Of a stretch of 64,000 nt of DNA, positions 45,112 to 58,796 are shown piece after piece. Numbering within the stretch: position 1 is the first letter of the stretch; the number at the start of each line of letters is the position of its first letter. The translations under genes and the position numbers were made by a program. Below the pieces are notes generated by a model. That model was not told where the DNA came from and did no database searches. It saw only the letters and a program-made list of their open reading frames with translations. The stretch spans positions 62,001 to 126,000 of the forward strand of contig NZ_JOAI01000006.1 in assembly GCF_000717715.1 (NCBI RefSeq). Reading direction: 5' to 3'. Source of the stretch: Streptomyces sp. NRRL B-24484. Lineage in GTDB: Bacteria; Actinomycetota; Actinomycetes; Streptomycetales; Streptomycetaceae.

Positions 45112-45548
45112 GGGGGTCTCCCGGGTGGTGCCGTGGTGCGTCCGGCGTTTCCCGCGGGGGCCGCCGGTCGTTGTCACGGCGACGCTACCGCCCGCCGACG
45201 GCTCCGAGCAGGGGCTTTCCCCGCGTTGATGATCAACGTGTCGAGGTCGCATCACTCATTCGGGTGGTCTCCACTGGACAAGGTCGATATTCGAACGCCT
45301 GAGCTATAGGCTGGCTGTCCCGAGTCGGAAGAAATCGCCCGCCCAGCTGGTTGCCCTCCCTGGGGCACGCTCGCTGCCGCCACCGTGCGGCCGCGGCCGC
45401 CAGGGCCGGGCCGCGGTGGGATCCGAGGACGCGCCGACCGCCCGTACGCATGCCCCGAAGCAGCAAGCCGCGAAGTCCCAGCAGCAGTTCTTCAGAAGCC
45501 CAGAAGTCCCCAGAAGCCCCACCTCCCCGGAGAAAGGCGCCAGAAGCA
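45112..45548. promoter_or_regulatory. Divergent region upstream of uvrA
   Basis: These 437 bases contain no convincing gene. A perfect palindrome GTTGAT-G-ATCAAC lies at 45225-45237, near the mycothiol enzyme's promoter side. TATAGG/TAGGCT at 45305-45312 is a good -10 candidate for uvrA and would give a leader of about 230 bases. Only half of a possible LexA-type site (TCGAAC, 45291-45296) is present. Confidence 0.45.
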
Positions 45549-48533
<2,985 letters not shown>

Positions 48534-48553
48534 CGGGGCACACGCTCACCGAA

Positions 48554-48582
48554 CCTCCCCGGCCCCGCGCCGGCCGGGGAGG
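48554..48582 (+). terminator. Terminator after uvrA
   Basis: A perfect 11-bp stem with a 7-base loop, extended by one more A-T pair. Confidence 0.85.
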
Positions 48583-48677
48583 TGGTGTGTCAGTACCGCT
48601 CGACCGGGCGGAACGCCCAGGTACGGGGCATAGACTGCGGCCGGTCCGCCCGTACCCGCGTCCGAGGAGCCGCCCGC

Positions 48678-49181
48678 ATGAACGAGCCCGTCGCCACCGC
48701 CTCCGCCGCCGAGACCGACCGCGGCCCCGCCGCCTCCCGCCGCACCCTGCTGTGCGGCGCGGCAGCCGTGCTCGCCGCGGGCGGCACCGTCGCGGTCACC
48801 GGCTGCTCGTCCTCGGGGTCCTCCGGGTCCTCGGGTTCGTCCGGCTCGACGGGCGGCTCCGGCGGCACCCAGGCGCAGAACGCCGCCCCGGTCGAGCTCG
48901 GTCCGGCCGCCGACATCCCGGTCGGCGGCGGCAAGGTCTTCCGCGAGCAGAAGATCGTGGTCACCCAGCCCGCCGCGGGCGAGTACAAGGCCTTCAGCGC
49001 CAAGTGCACCCACGCCGGCTGCATCGTCGACGAGGTCAAGGACAAGACGATCGACTGCCCCTGCCACGGCAGCCGCTTCTCGATCACCGACGGCGCCGTC
49101 GAGGGCGGCCCCGCGCCCAAGCCGCTCCCCTCCTACAAGGTGGCCGTCGTCAACAACAACGTCCAGGTCACACCCGCCTGA
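48678..49181 (+). CDS. Rieske [2Fe-2S] lipoprotein with Tat-like signal
   Basis: A 167-residue secreted protein. [17 protein letters not shown] is a Tat-type signal with a following lipobox-like VTGC, then a Ser/Gly linker. The Rieske cluster ligands are in KCTHAGC and CPCHGSRFS (two Cys, two His), so a high-potential [2Fe-2S] cluster should be assembled before Tat export. It is a stand-alone Rieske protein without an adjacent oxygenase or cytochrome; its partner is unknown. GAGGAG precedes ATG 48678. It lies between uvrA and uvrC but its promoter and function are probably independent. Confidence 0.88.
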   Translation: MNEPVATASAAETDRGPAASRRTLLCGAAAVLAAGGTVAVTGCSSSGSSGSSGSSGSTGGSGGTQAQNAAPVELGPAADIPVGGGKVFREQKIVVTQPAAGEYKAFSAKCTHAGCIVDEVKDKTIDCPCHGSRFSITDGAVEGGPAPKPLPSYKVAVVNNNVQVTPA

Positions 49182-49235
49182 TCGGTTCGCGGCCGCACCC
49201 CGGGAAACCGGCCACGGGCGGTCATCGGCAGTCGG

Positions 49236-49249
49236 TACGGTAGGGGGCA
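49236..49249 (+). promoter_or_regulatory. Leaderless promoter -10 of uvrC
   Basis: TACGGT (49236-49241) ends seven bases before ATG 49249. The nine bases starting 17 bases upstream of this -10 match the PafBC element at five of nine positions with the GTCA core kept, so damage control is possible but not convincing. Confidence 0.5.
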
Positions 49250-51330
49250 TGGCAGACCCGTCCACCTACCGTCCGGCGCCCGGTGCGATCCCGCTCTCAC
49301 CCGGGGTGTACCGGTTCCGCGACGAGCACGGCCGGGTCATCTACGTCGGCAAGGCCAAGAGCCTGCGCCCCCGGCTCTCCTCCTACTTCCAGGACCTCGC
49401 CGGTCTGCACCCGCGCACGGCCACCATGGTCACCACCGCCGCCTCGGTCGAGTGGACGGTGGTCGGCACCGAGGTCGAGGCGCTGCAGCTGGAGTACTCC
49501 TGGATCAAGGAGTTCGACCCCCGCTTCAACGTCAAGTACCGCGACGACAAGAGCTACCCCGAGCTCGCCGTCACCCTCAACGAGGAGTTCCCCCGCGTGC
49601 AGGTCATGCGGGGGGCACACAAGAAGGGCGTGCGCTACTTCGGCCCGTACGGCCACGCCTGGGCCATCCGCGAGACCGTCGACCTGCTGCTCCGGGTCTT
49701 CCCCGTCCGCACCTGCTCCAACGGCGTCTTCAAGCGCGCGAGCCAGGTCGGCCGGCCCTGCCTGCTCGGCTACATCGGCAAGTGCGCCGCGCCCTGCGTC
49801 GGCAAGGTCACCGCCGACGAGCACCGCGACCTCGCCGAGGAGTTCTGCGACTTCATGGCCGGCCGCACCGGCGGGTACCTGCGCCGCCTGGAGCAGCAGA
49901 TGCAGGAGGCCGCCGCCGCCATGGAGTACGAGAAGGCGGCCCGGCTGCGCGACGACATCGGCGCCCTCAAGCGCGCCATGGAGAAGAACGCGGTCGTCCT
50001 CGCCGACGGCACGGACGCCGACGTGCTCGCCCTCGCCGAGGACGAGCTGGAGGCCGCCGTCCAGATCTTCCACGTCCGCGGCGGCCGGGTCCGCGGCCAG
50101 CGCGGCTGGATCACCGACCGGGTCGAGGACGTCGACACCGCCTCCCTGGTCGAGCACGCCCTGCAGCAGCTGTACGGCTCCGGCACCGAGAACGTGCCCC
50201 GCGAGGTGCTCGTCCCGGCGCTGCCCGAGCCGCCCGGGCCCGTCCGCGAGTGGCTCACCGGCCTGCGCGGCGCCCAGGTCGACCTGCGCGTCCCGCAGCG
50301 CGGCGACAAGAAGGACCTGATGGCCACCGTGCACCGCAACGCCCAGCAGGCGCTCGCGCTGCACAAGACCAAGCGGGCCTCCGACCTCACCACCCGCAGC
50401 CGCGCCCTCCAGGAGATCGCCGACGCGCTGGAGCTCGACTCCGTGCCGCTGCGCATCGAGTGCTTCGACATCTCCCACCTGCAGGGCGAGGACGTGGTCG
50501 CGTCCATGGTCGTCTTCGAGGACGGCCTGGCCCGCAAGAGCGAGTACCGGCGCTTCCAGATCAAGGGCTTCGCCGGGCAGGACGACGTCCGCTCGATGCA
50601 CGAGGTGATCGGCCGCCGCTTCCGCCGCTACCTCCGGGAACGCGAGCGGACCGGCGAGTGGGTCGTCCCCGAGGACACCGGCCCCGACGGGGCTCCCGAC
50701 GGCATCACGGGCATCACCGGCGCCGACGGCACGGACGGGCTCGCCGAGGACGCCGCCGCCGGCCCCGTCGACCCGGAGACCGGCCGCCCCCGCCGCTTCG
50801 CCTACCCGCCGCAGCTGCTGGTCGTCGACGGCGGGCAGCCGCAGGTCGCCGCCGCCCGCCGGGCCCTCGACGAGCTCGGCATCGACGACGTCGCCCTCTG
50901 CGGCCTCGCCAAGCGGCTGGAGGAGGTCTGGCTGCCCGGCCAGGACGACCCCGTCGTGCTGCCGCGCACCAGCGAGGGCCTCTACCTGCTGCAGCGCGTG
51001 CGCGACGAGGCGCACCGCTTCGCCATCGCCTACCAGCGCTCCAAGCGCTCCAAGCGGCTCACCACCGGCGGGCTGGACGCCGTGCCCGGGCTCGGCGAGA
51101 CCCGCCGCCAGGCACTGCTCAAGCACTTCGGTTCCCTCAAGCGGCTGCGGGCCGCCACCGTGGACGAGCTGTGCGAGGTGCCCGGGATCGGCCGCCGCAC
51201 CGCGGAGACTGTTGCGGCCGCGTTGGCCTCCCGGCCACCTGCCGCACTCGCGGTGAACACCGCCACCGGCGAGATCATTGACGACAGCGCCGACCCTGCC
51301 GGGGCCGGCGCACCCCGGGAGACGCCATGA
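49249..51330 (+). CDS. uvrC: Excinuclease ABC subunit C
   Basis: A 693-residue dual-incision nuclease. The N-terminal GIY-YIG domain ([19 protein letters not shown]) makes the 3' cut. A UVR motif at about residue 220 ([13 protein letters not shown]) binds UvrB. The RNase H-like domain with [18 protein letters not shown] and VVDGGQPQV makes the 5' cut, and helix-hairpin-helix repeats end the protein ([13 protein letters not shown]). A Gly/Asp/Thr-rich insert near residues 480-515 is non-conserved. It overlaps a tiny downstream ORF by 4 bases (ATGA). Confidence 0.96.
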   Translation: MADPSTYRPAPGAIPLSPGVYRFRDEHGRVIYVGKAKSLRPRLSSYFQDLAGLHPRTATMVTTAASVEWTVVGTEVEALQLEYSWIKEFDPRFNVKYRDDKSYPELAVTLNEEFPRVQVMRGAHKKGVRYFGPYGHAWAIRETVDLLLRVFPVRTCSNGVFKRASQVGRPCLLGYIGKCAAPCVGKVTADEHRDLAEEFCDFMAGRTGGYLRRLEQQMQEAAAAMEYEKAARLRDDIGALKRAMEKNAVVLADGTDADVLALAEDELEAAVQIFHVRGGRVRGQRGWITDRVEDVDTASLVEHALQQLYGSGTENVPREVLVPALPEPPGPVREWLTGLRGAQVDLRVPQRGDKKDLMATVHRNAQQALALHKTKRASDLTTRSRALQEIADALELDSVPLRIECFDISHLQGEDVVASMVVFEDGLARKSEYRRFQIKGFAGQDDVRSMHEVIGRRFRRYLRERERTGEWVVPEDTGPDGAPDGITGITGADGTDGLAEDAAAGPVDPETGRPRRFAYPPQLLVVDGGQPQVAAARRALDELGIDDVALCGLAKRLEEVWLPGQDDPVVLPRTSEGLYLLQRVRDEAHRFAIAYQRSKRSKRLTTGGLDAVPGLGETRRQALLKHFGSLKRLRAATVDELCEVPGIGRRTAETVAAALASRPPAALAVNTATGEIIDDSADPAGAGAPRETP

Positions 51331-51452
51331 CGGCCGATGACGCCCGTCGCCGCGCGGACCCCGGCACCGCCCCCGCCGGCGGTGCCGGGAAGCACCGACG
51401 GGTCCGGGGCGTTCTTCCGAAGCGAACCACCGAGAGCGGGGAACCGAAGTGA
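51327..51452 (+). CDS. Possible 41-residue coupling ORF between uvrC and rapZ
   Basis: ATG 51327 overlaps the uvrC stop as ATGA, and its own stop at 51450-51452 overlaps the rapZ GTG start as GTGA. GGGAGA lies just upstream of the ATG. The predicted peptide is basic and Arg-rich ([15 protein letters not shown] at the start, RTTESGEPK at the end) with no known domain. It would carry ribosomes from uvrC into rapZ. Whether the peptide has its own function or is only a coupling device cannot be told. Confidence 0.5.
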   Translation: MTADDARRRADPGTAPAGGAGKHRRVRGVLPKRTTESGEPK

Positions 51453-52333
51453 ACGTGTCCGACGTGGGCGACAACGCACCGGAGCTGGTGATCATCTCCG
51501 GTATGTCCGGCGCCGGCCGGAGCACCGCGGCCAAGTGCCTGGAGGACCTGGGCTGGTTCGTGGTGGACAACCTGCCGCCCGCGCTGATCCCCACCATGGT
51601 GGACCTCGGCGCCCGCTCCCAGGGCTCGGTGCCCCGGATCGGTGCCGTCGTCGACGTCCGCGGCCGCAGCTTCTTCGACGACCTGCTCACCTCGCTGGAG
51701 GAGCTGGAGAAGCGCGGCGTGCGGCTGCGCGTCGTCTTCCTGGACTCCTCGGACGAGGCGCTGGTGCGCCGCTTCGAGTCCGTCCGCCGCCCGCACCCGC
51801 TGCAGGGCGACGGCCGGATCGTCGACGGCATCGCCCAGGAGCGCGAGCTGCTGCGCGACCTGCGCGGCGAGGCCGACCTGGTGATCGACACCTCCAACCT
51901 CAACGTCCACCAGCTGCGCGCCAAGCTCGACGCCCAGTTCGCCGACCACGACGAGCCCGAGCTGCGCGCCACCGTGATGTCCTTCGGCTTCAAGTACGGC
52001 CTGCCGGTCGACGCCGACCTGGTGGTCGACTGCCGCTTCCTGCCGAACCCGCACTGGGTGCCCGAGCTGCGGGCCCACACCGGCACCGACAGCGACGTGG
52101 CCGACTACGTCTTCAAGCAGCCCGGTGCCCAGGAGTTCCTGGACGGCTACGCAGAGTTGCTGAGGATCGTGACCGAAGGGTATCGCCGGGAGGGCAAGCG
52201 CTACATGACTCTTGCCGTAGGCTGCACCGGTGGCAAGCACCGCAGCGTCGCCATGTCCGAGCGGCTGACCAGGCGTCTGATCGCGGACGGCGTCGAAACG
52301 GTGCTCGTCCACCGCGACATGGGCCGGGAGTGA
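51449..52333 (+). CDS. rapZ: RapZ/YvcJ-family nucleotide-binding protein
   Basis: A 294-residue P-loop protein. Walker A reads GMSGAGRST, with Arg in place of the usual Lys; I believe this is normal in actinobacterial members. [13 protein letters not shown] and the C-terminal [14 protein letters not shown] are RapZ hallmarks. In E. coli RapZ guides RNase E to small RNAs controlling glucosamine-6-phosphate synthase; in Gram-positives YvcJ binds and hydrolyses GTP and has less clear roles. The rapZ-yvcK-whiA order is conserved across many Gram-positives. GTG 51449 overlaps the small ORF's stop. Confidence 0.92.
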   Translation: MNVSDVGDNAPELVIISGMSGAGRSTAAKCLEDLGWFVVDNLPPALIPTMVDLGARSQGSVPRIGAVVDVRGRSFFDDLLTSLEELEKRGVRLRVVFLDSSDEALVRRFESVRRPHPLQGDGRIVDGIAQERELLRDLRGEADLVIDTSNLNVHQLRAKLDAQFADHDEPELRATVMSFGFKYGLPVDADLVVDCRFLPNPHWVPELRAHTGTDSDVADYVFKQPGAQEFLDGYAELLRIVTEGYRREGKRYMTLAVGCTGGKHRSVAMSERLTRRLIADGVETVLVHRDMGRE

Positions 52334-52407
52334 CCGGCCGGGGCTGACCCCGGCGGGCCGCCCGCGGCCCGGCCCACGGGAGCACGAGACAGGAACATGG
52401 GGTCGGT

Positions 52408-53484
52408 GTGACGGGATACTCGCCAGCACGGCAGTTCCAGCAGAGGTCTGGCGAGCGAGCCCCGGCCGGAGGCAGTCCGGCTGCCCAGAAGTCGCGTCCC
52501 GGCGCGCCCAAAATCACCGCGCTCGGCGGCGGCCAGGGGCTGTCCGCCTCGCTGTCCGCGCTGCGCCGGCTCACCAACGAGCTGACCGCCGTTGTCACCG
52601 TCGCCGACGACGGCGGCTCCAGCGGGCGGCTGCGCACCGAGCTCGGCGTGCTGCCCCCGGGCGACCTGCGCAAGGCGCTCGCCGCGCTCTGCGGCGACGA
52701 CGACTGGGGCCGCACCTGGTCCGAGGTCATCCAGCAGCGCTTCACCGGCGACGGGGACCTCGGTGGCCACGCCGTCGGCAACCTGCTGATCGTCGCCCTC
52801 TGGGAGAAGCTCGGCGACCCGGTCGAGGCGCTCAACTGGGTCGGCCGGCTGCTCAACGTGCAGGGCCGGGTGCTGCCGATGTCGGCCGTCCCGCTGGACA
52901 TCGAGGCGGAGGTCCGCGGGCACGACCCGGCCCGCCCGCACGAGCTCACCGCCGTCCGCGGCCAGGCCAGCGTCGCCGTGACCCCCGGCACCGTGCAGTC
53001 GGTCCGGCTGCTGCCGGAGGAGCCGCCCGCCGTGCCGGAGGCCGTCGAGGCCGTGCTGGAGGCGGACTGGGTGGTGCTCGGCCCGGGCTCCTGGTTCACC
53101 AGCGTGCTGCCGCACCTGCTGGTGCCCGAGCTCGCCAAGGCGCTGGTCGGGACCCGCGCGCGCCGGCTGCTCACGCTCAACCTCGCGCCCCAGCCGGGCG
53201 AGACCGAGGGCTTCAGCCCGCAGCGGCACCTCGACGTGATCGCCGACCACGCGCCCGACCTCGCGGTGGACGCCGTGCTGGTCGACGAGCGGGCGGTCAC
53301 CGGCGGGGCCTTCGGCCTCGCCGACCTGGCCGGGCTGGAGAAGGCCGCCGAGCGGATGGGCGCGGCCCTGGTGCTCGGCCGGGTCGCCCGGGCGGACGGA
53401 ACCCCGCGACACGACCCGGAGCTCCTGGCGGCTGCGTACGACCGGATTTTCCGGACACATGGAAGGATCGGCCCATGGCGATGA
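52408..53484 (+). CDS. yvcK: YvcK/CofD-like UDP-sugar-binding protein (gluconeogenesis factor)
   Basis: A 358-residue CofD-like protein. Signature blocks are [44 protein letters not shown] and GHAVGNLLI. YvcK/CuvA binds UDP-GlcNAc and links carbon metabolism to cell-wall synthesis. The N-terminal ~35 residues are a non-conserved Ser/Gly/Pro extension. GTG 52408 lies 74 bases after rapZ. The 3' end overlaps whiA by 10 bases, so translation is coupled. Confidence 0.93.
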   Translation: MTGYSPARQFQQRSGERAPAGGSPAAQKSRPGAPKITALGGGQGLSASLSALRRLTNELTAVVTVADDGGSSGRLRTELGVLPPGDLRKALAALCGDDDWGRTWSEVIQQRFTGDGDLGGHAVGNLLIVALWEKLGDPVEALNWVGRLLNVQGRVLPMSAVPLDIEAEVRGHDPARPHELTAVRGQASVAVTPGTVQSVRLLPEEPPAVPEAVEAVLEADWVVLGPGSWFTSVLPHLLVPELAKALVGTRARRLLTLNLAPQPGETEGFSPQRHLDVIADHAPDLAVDAVLVDERAVTGGAFGLADLAGLEKAAERMGAALVLGRVARADGTPRHDPELLAAAYDRIFRTHGRIGPWR

Positions 53485-54455
53485 CTCCTGCGGTGAAGGA
53501 CGAAATCTCCCGGCTCCCGGTCACCCGGGCGTGCTGCCGGAAGGCCGAGGTCTCGGCGATCCTGCGGTTCGCAGGCGGTCTGCACATCGTGAGCGGCCGG
53601 ATCGTGATCGAGGCGGAGCTGGACACGGCCATCGCGGCCCGGCGCCTGCGCAAGGACCTGCTGGAGATCTTCGGACACTCCTCCGACCTGGTGGTGATGG
53701 CCCCGGGCGGGCTGCGCCGCGGCAGCCGGTACGTGGTCCGGGTGGTCAAGGACGGCGAGCTGCTGGCCCGGCAGACCGGCCTGGTGGACGGGCGCGGACG
53801 GCCGATCCGCGGTCTGCCGCCGGCCGTGGTGTCCGGGGCGACCTGCGACGCCGAGGCCGCCTGGCGCGGCGCCTTCCTGGCGCACGGCTCGCTCACCGAG
53901 CCCGGCCGGTCCTCCTCGCTGGAGATCACCTGCCCGGGTTCGGAGGCGGCGCTCGCCCTGGTCGGCGCGGCGCGCCGGCTGGGCATCCCGGCCAAGGCCC
54001 GCGAGGTCCGCGGCGTCGACCGGGTGGTCATCCGGGACGGTGACGCGATCGGCGCGCTGCTGACGCGGTTGGGGGCGCACGAGGCGGTGCTCGCGTGGGA
54101 GGAGCGCCGGATGCGGCGCGAGGTCCGTGCCACCGCGAACCGGCTCGCGAACTTCGACGACGCCAACCTGCGCCGCTCGGCGCGCGCGGCGGTCGCGGCG
54201 GGCGCGCGCGTGCAGCGCGCGCTGGAGATCCTCGGCGACGAGGTGCCCGAGCACCTGGCGGCCGCGGGCCAGCTGCGGATGCAGCACAAGCAGGCCTCGC
54301 TGGAGGAGCTCGGCGCGCTCGCCGACCCGCCGCTCACCAAGGACGCGGTGGCCGGCCGGATCCGCCGCCTGCTGGCGATGGCCGACAAGCGCGCCGCCGA
54401 GCTGGGGCTGCCGAGCACCGAGGCCAACCTCACCGACGAGATGGCGCTCAGCTGA
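53475..54455 (+). CDS. whiA: Sporulation transcription factor WhiA
   Basis: A 326-residue protein with an N-terminal LAGLIDADG-like fold that has lost nuclease function ([39 protein letters not shown]) and a C-terminal HTH ([24 protein letters not shown]; quoted separately). In Streptomyces WhiA works with WhiB to start septation of aerial hyphae, binding GACAC-type sites. GAAGGA lies before ATG 53475. The gene sits in the conserved rapZ-yvcK-whiA block, and developmental control presumably acts from an internal promoter in yvcK or further upstream. Confidence 0.96.
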   Translation: MAMTPAVKDEISRLPVTRACCRKAEVSAILRFAGGLHIVSGRIVIEAELDTAIAARRLRKDLLEIFGHSSDLVVMAPGGLRRGSRYVVRVVKDGELLARQTGLVDGRGRPIRGLPPAVVSGATCDAEAAWRGAFLAHGSLTEPGRSSSLEITCPGSEAALALVGAARRLGIPAKAREVRGVDRVVIRDGDAIGALLTRLGAHEAVLAWEERRMRREVRATANRLANFDDANLRRSARAAVAAGARVQRALEILGDEVPEHLAAAGQLRMQHKQASLEELGALADPPLTKDAVAGRIRRLLAMADKRAAELGLPSTEANLTDEMALS

Positions 54456-54481
54456 CAATCGGTGTCGCTATTCGGACACAT

Positions 54482-55743
<1,262 letters not shown>

Positions 55744-55774
55744 CCCCTGCGCGGGAGCTGACGTGATGTGAGGT

Positions 55775-55811
55775 GCGGGGCCCGGAAGGCTGACGCCGTC
55801 CGGGCCCCCGC
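55775..55811 (+). terminator. Hairpin between gap and pgk
   Basis: A 12-bp stem with a single bulged C and a 12-base loop (55775-55786 with 55799-55811); probably a partial terminator or stabiliser. Confidence 0.6.
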
Positions 55812-55900
55812 TTCGCGTCCCGACCCTCGCCCGTCGTGTCATCCGGTGGCCCGCCGCCGTGCCGCCGACACGCACCACCTTCCTCGGGAGACCCAAGACC

Positions 55901-57106
55901 GTGAAGACGATCGAAGACCTCCAGGTCGCCGGCGAGCGGGTGTTCGTCCGCGCCGACCTGAACGTGCCGCTGTCCGGCGGGACGATCACCGACGACGGCC
56001 GGATCCGCGCCGTCGCGCCGACCATCGCCAAGCTGGTGCAGGCCGGCGCCAAGGTGGTCGTGGCCTCGCACCTGGGCCGCCCGAAGGGCGAGCCCGACCC
56101 GCAGTACTCCCTCGCGCCGGTGGCCGTCCGCCTCGGCGAGATCCTCGGCGTCCCGGTGGCCTTCGCCACCGACACCGTGGGCGCGAGCGCGAAGGCCGCG
56201 GTCGACGCCCTGGCCGACGGCGAGGTCGTGCTGCTGGAGAACCTGCGCTTCAACGCGGGCGAGACCGCCAAGGACGACGCCGAGCGCGGCGCCTTCGCCG
56301 ACGAGCTGGCCGCCCTGGCCGACCTCTACGTGGGCGACGGCTTCGGCGCGGTGCACCGCAAGCACGCCTCGGTCTACGACCTGCCGGCCCGGCTGCCGCA
56401 CGCGGTCGGCGACCTGATCGCCACCGAGGTGGGCGTGCTGAAGCGGCTCACCGACGAGGTGGCCCGCCCGTACGTGGTGGTGCTCGGCGGATCGAAGGTC
56501 TCCGACAAGGTCGGCGTGATCGAGAACCTGCTCGGCAAGGCCGACAAGATCCTCATCGGCGGCGGCATGATGTACACCTTCATCGCGGCCCAGGGCCACG
56601 GGGTCGGTGCCTCGCTGCTGCAGGAGGACCAGATCCCGGTCGTCCAGGACTACCTGAAGCGCGGCGCCGAGCAGGGCGTGGAGTTCGTGATCCCGGTGGA
56701 CACCGCGGTGTCCGGCTCGTTCCCGGACGTCAAGAACGGCGCCCCGGTCGAGGACTTCGCCGTGGTCGACGTGGACGCGATCCCGGACGGCGCGCTCGGC
56801 CTGGACATCGGCCCGAGGACGGCACAGCTGTTCGCGGAGAAGATCGCCGACGCGAAGACCGTGTTCTGGAACGGCCCGATGGGCGTGTTCGAGCACCCGG
56901 CGTTCGCCGAGGGCACCCGGGTCGTGGCCCAGGGCCTGATCGACTCCGACGCGTTCACCGTGGTCGGCGGCGGCGACTCCGCCGCGGCCGTCCGCACCCT
57001 GGGCTTCGACGAGACGAAGTTCGGGCACATCTCGACCGGCGGTGGCGCAAGCCTCGAGTACCTGGAGGGCAAGACCCTCCCCGGTCTCGCCGCCCTGGAA
57101 GGCTGA
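55901..57106 (+). CDS. pgk: Phosphoglycerate kinase
   Basis: A 401-residue kinase transferring phosphate from 1,3-bisphosphoglycerate to ADP. Blocks: [38 protein letters not shown], and the nucleotide site [15 protein letters not shown] with [16 protein letters not shown] at the end. I start it at GTG 55901 (VKTIEDLQ), which matches family N-termini; GGGAG lies 10 bases before. An upstream in-frame GTG at 55859 would add 14 residues without homology. tpiA follows after 5 bases. Confidence 0.95.
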   Translation: MKTIEDLQVAGERVFVRADLNVPLSGGTITDDGRIRAVAPTIAKLVQAGAKVVVASHLGRPKGEPDPQYSLAPVAVRLGEILGVPVAFATDTVGASAKAAVDALADGEVVLLENLRFNAGETAKDDAERGAFADELAALADLYVGDGFGAVHRKHASVYDLPARLPHAVGDLIATEVGVLKRLTDEVARPYVVVLGGSKVSDKVGVIENLLGKADKILIGGGMMYTFIAAQGHGVGASLLQEDQIPVVQDYLKRGAEQGVEFVIPVDTAVSGSFPDVKNGAPVEDFAVVDVDAIPDGALGLDIGPRTAQLFAEKIADAKTVFWNGPMGVFEHPAFAEGTRVVAQGLIDSDAFTVVGGGDSAAAVRTLGFDETKFGHISTGGGASLEYLEGKTLPGLAALEG

Positions 57107-57111
57107 GGAAG

Positions 57112-57897
57112 ATGACTGAGCGCCTCCCGCTGATGGCGGGCAACTGGAAGATGAACCTCAACCACCTCGAGGCCATCCAGCACACCCAGAAGCTGGCCTT
57201 CGCGCTGGCCGACAAGGACTACGAGGCCGTCGAGGTCGCCGTGCTGACCCCGTTCACCGACCTGCGGTCGGTGCAGACGCTGGTCGACGGCGACAAGCTG
57301 AAGATCAAGTACGGCTCGCAGGACATCTCGCAGTACGACTCCGGCGCCTACACCGGTGAGATCTCCGGCCCGATGCTGTCCAAGCTGAAGTGCACCTACG
57401 CGGTGATCGGCCACTCGGAGCGCCGCCAGTACCACGGCGAGAACGAGGAGATCGTCAACGCCAAGGTGAAGGCCGCCTACCGCAGCGGCATCACGCCGAT
57501 CCTGTGCATCGGCGAGCCGCTGGACGTCCGCAAGGCGGGCACCCACGTCGCGCACACCCTGGCGCAGCTGGACGGCGCGCTGGAGGGCGTGCCGGCCTCG
57601 GACGCGGAGACGGTCGTCGTCGCGTACGAGCCGGTCTGGGCGATCGGCACCGGCGAGGTGGCGACCCCGGAGGACGCCCAGGAGGTCTGCGGTGCGATCC
57701 GCGCCCGCCTGGCCGAGCTGTACGACGCGGAGCTGGCCGGCAAGGTCCGCATCCTGTACGGCGGTTCGGTGAAGTCCTCCAGCGCGGCCGGCCTGATGGC
57801 CAAGCCGGACGTCGACGGCGGTCTGATCGGCGGTGCCTCGCTGGACGCCGAGGAGTTCGTCAAGATCGTGCGCTACCGCGAGCAGGCAGTAGGCTAA
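57112..57897 (+). CDS. tpiA: Triose-phosphate isomerase
   Basis: A 261-residue TIM barrel interconverting dihydroxyacetone phosphate and glyceraldehyde 3-phosphate. It has the N-terminal Lys in [12 protein letters not shown], catalytic His in VIGHSERR, catalytic Glu in [11 protein letters not shown] and the phosphate loop [18 protein letters not shown] lies just before ATG 57112, five bases after the pgk stop, so the two are one operon. Confidence 0.97.
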   Translation: MTERLPLMAGNWKMNLNHLEAIQHTQKLAFALADKDYEAVEVAVLTPFTDLRSVQTLVDGDKLKIKYGSQDISQYDSGAYTGEISGPMLSKLKCTYAVIGHSERRQYHGENEEIVNAKVKAAYRSGITPILCIGEPLDVRKAGTHVAHTLAQLDGALEGVPASDAETVVVAYEPVWAIGTGEVATPEDAQEVCGAIRARLAELYDAELAGKVRILYGGSVKSSSAAGLMAKPDVDGGLIGGASLDAEEFVKIVRYREQAVG

Positions 57898-57921
57898 CGC
57901 CGCCGCAGCAACGTAGGCTTT

Positions 57922-57953
57922 GGGGCCGGACCGCTTCCACGCGGCCCGGCCCC
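57922..57953 (+). terminator. Hairpin between tpiA and secG
   Basis: An 8-bp GC stem with further partial pairing (57922-57929 with 57946-57953), followed by TTC. A TAGGCT at 57914-57919 just before it might be a -10 for secG. Confidence 0.5.
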
Positions 57954-57985
57954 TTCGCCGAAGATACGAGAGAGTTGGTCCCGCC

Positions 57986-58219
57986 GTGGTTCTCGGGTTC
58001 TCGATTGCCCTGATCATCTTCAGCCTGCTGATGATCCTCCTGGTGCTGCTGCACAAGGGGAAGGGCGGCGGCCTGTCCGACATGTTCGGCGGTGGCGCGA
58101 TGTCCACCGGCGGCGGCTCCGCGGTGGCCGAGCGGAACCTCGACCGCATCACGATCCTGGTCGGCCTCGCCTGGTTCGCCTGCATCGTGGTGCTGAGCCT
58201 GCTGCTCAAGTACAAGTAG
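57986..58219 (+). CDS. secG: Preprotein translocase subunit SecG
   Basis: A 77-residue membrane protein with two transmembrane segments (LGFSIALIIFSLLMILLVLL, and VGLAWFACIVVLSLLL) joined by the SecG loop HKGKGGGLSDMFGGG. It stabilises SecYE during SecA-driven export. GTG 57986 opens VVLGFSIAL; GAGAGAG lies upstream at a rather long distance. Its place after tpiA is conserved in actinobacteria. Confidence 0.93.
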   Translation: MVLGFSIALIIFSLLMILLVLLHKGKGGGLSDMFGGGAMSTGGGSAVAERNLDRITILVGLAWFACIVVLSLLLKYK

Positions 58220-58262
58220 CCGACGTCGCGTCCGGCCCCGTCCGCGCGGGCCGGAGCCCGGT

Positions 58263-58304
58263 TTGTCAGGCGGTGGTGGCAGAGCTTTAACTGCCGCTTA
58301 CACT
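58263..58304 (+). promoter_or_regulatory. rbpA promoter candidates
   Basis: TTGTCA (58263-58268) and TTTAAC (58285-58290 plus flank) stand about 17 bases apart; a second -10-like TACACT lies at 58299-58304. I see no GGAAT-N18-GTT sigma-R element here. Confidence 0.4.
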
Positions 58305-58369
58305 AGGACGACTTCGCCACCGTCCGCACTGCCGCGGCCGGGCGGCACCAGCACGCAGGGAGTCCAACC

Positions 58370-58705
58370 GTGGCAAGTGGCAACGCCATCCGAGGAAGCA
58401 GAGTCGGCGCAGGCCCCATGGGCGAGGCGGAGCGCGGCGAGTCCGCCCCCCGTACCCGGATCTCCTTCTGGTGCGCGAACAAGCACGAGACGCGCCCCAG
58501 CTTCGCCGCCGAGGCGGCGATCCCGGAGACCTGGGACTGCCCGCGCTGCGGGTTCCCGGCAGGCCAGGACGAGCACAACCCCCCGGCGCCGGCCCGCAAC
58601 GAGCCGTACAAGACCCACCTCGCGTACGTGCGCGAGCGCCGCACCGACGCCGACGGCGAGGCCATCCTGGCCGAGGCGCTGGCCAAGCTCCGCGGCGAGA
58701 TCTGA
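58370..58705 (+). CDS. rbpA: RNA polymerase-binding protein RbpA
   Basis: A 111-residue actinobacterial transcription activator that binds RNA polymerase and the principal sigma factor and stabilises the open complex. The N-terminal tail (GNAIRGSRVGAGPMGEAERG) contacts the sigma finger, the core has a Cys pair (FWCANKHETRP and CPRCGF) and the C-terminus forms the sigma-interaction helix (DGEAILAEALAKLRGEI). GGGAG precedes GTG 58370. A long hairpin follows the stop. Confidence 0.96.
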   Translation: MASGNAIRGSRVGAGPMGEAERGESAPRTRISFWCANKHETRPSFAAEAAIPETWDCPRCGFPAGQDEHNPPAPARNEPYKTHLAYVRERRTDADGEAILAEALAKLRGEI

Positions 58706-58707
58706 GG

Positions 58708-58757
58708 GGAACACGCGAAGGGCGCCGCCGTCACCGGTGGCGCCCTTCGCGTGTTCC
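58708..58757 (+). terminator. Terminator after rbpA
   Basis: A perfect 19-bp stem (58708-58726 with 58739-58757) and a 12-base loop. Confidence 0.9.
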
Positions 58758-58796
58758 CGGCGTACCGTCCCCCGTAGCACCGACCTGGAGTGACCC

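Noticed and set aside
45291..45296. LexA/SOS box upstream of uvrA
   Set aside because: Only one half-site TCGAAC is present; the second half GTTCGA is missing at the right distance.
51480..51540. RapZ Walker A with Arg instead of Lys as evidence of an inactive protein
   Set aside because: I believe GMSGAGRST is usual in actinobacterial RapZ proteins, so it is not a defect.
58220..58369. Sigma-R (thiol-stress) promoter for rbpA, expected from S. coelicolor
   Set aside because: No GGAAT-N18-GTT match was found in the upstream region.
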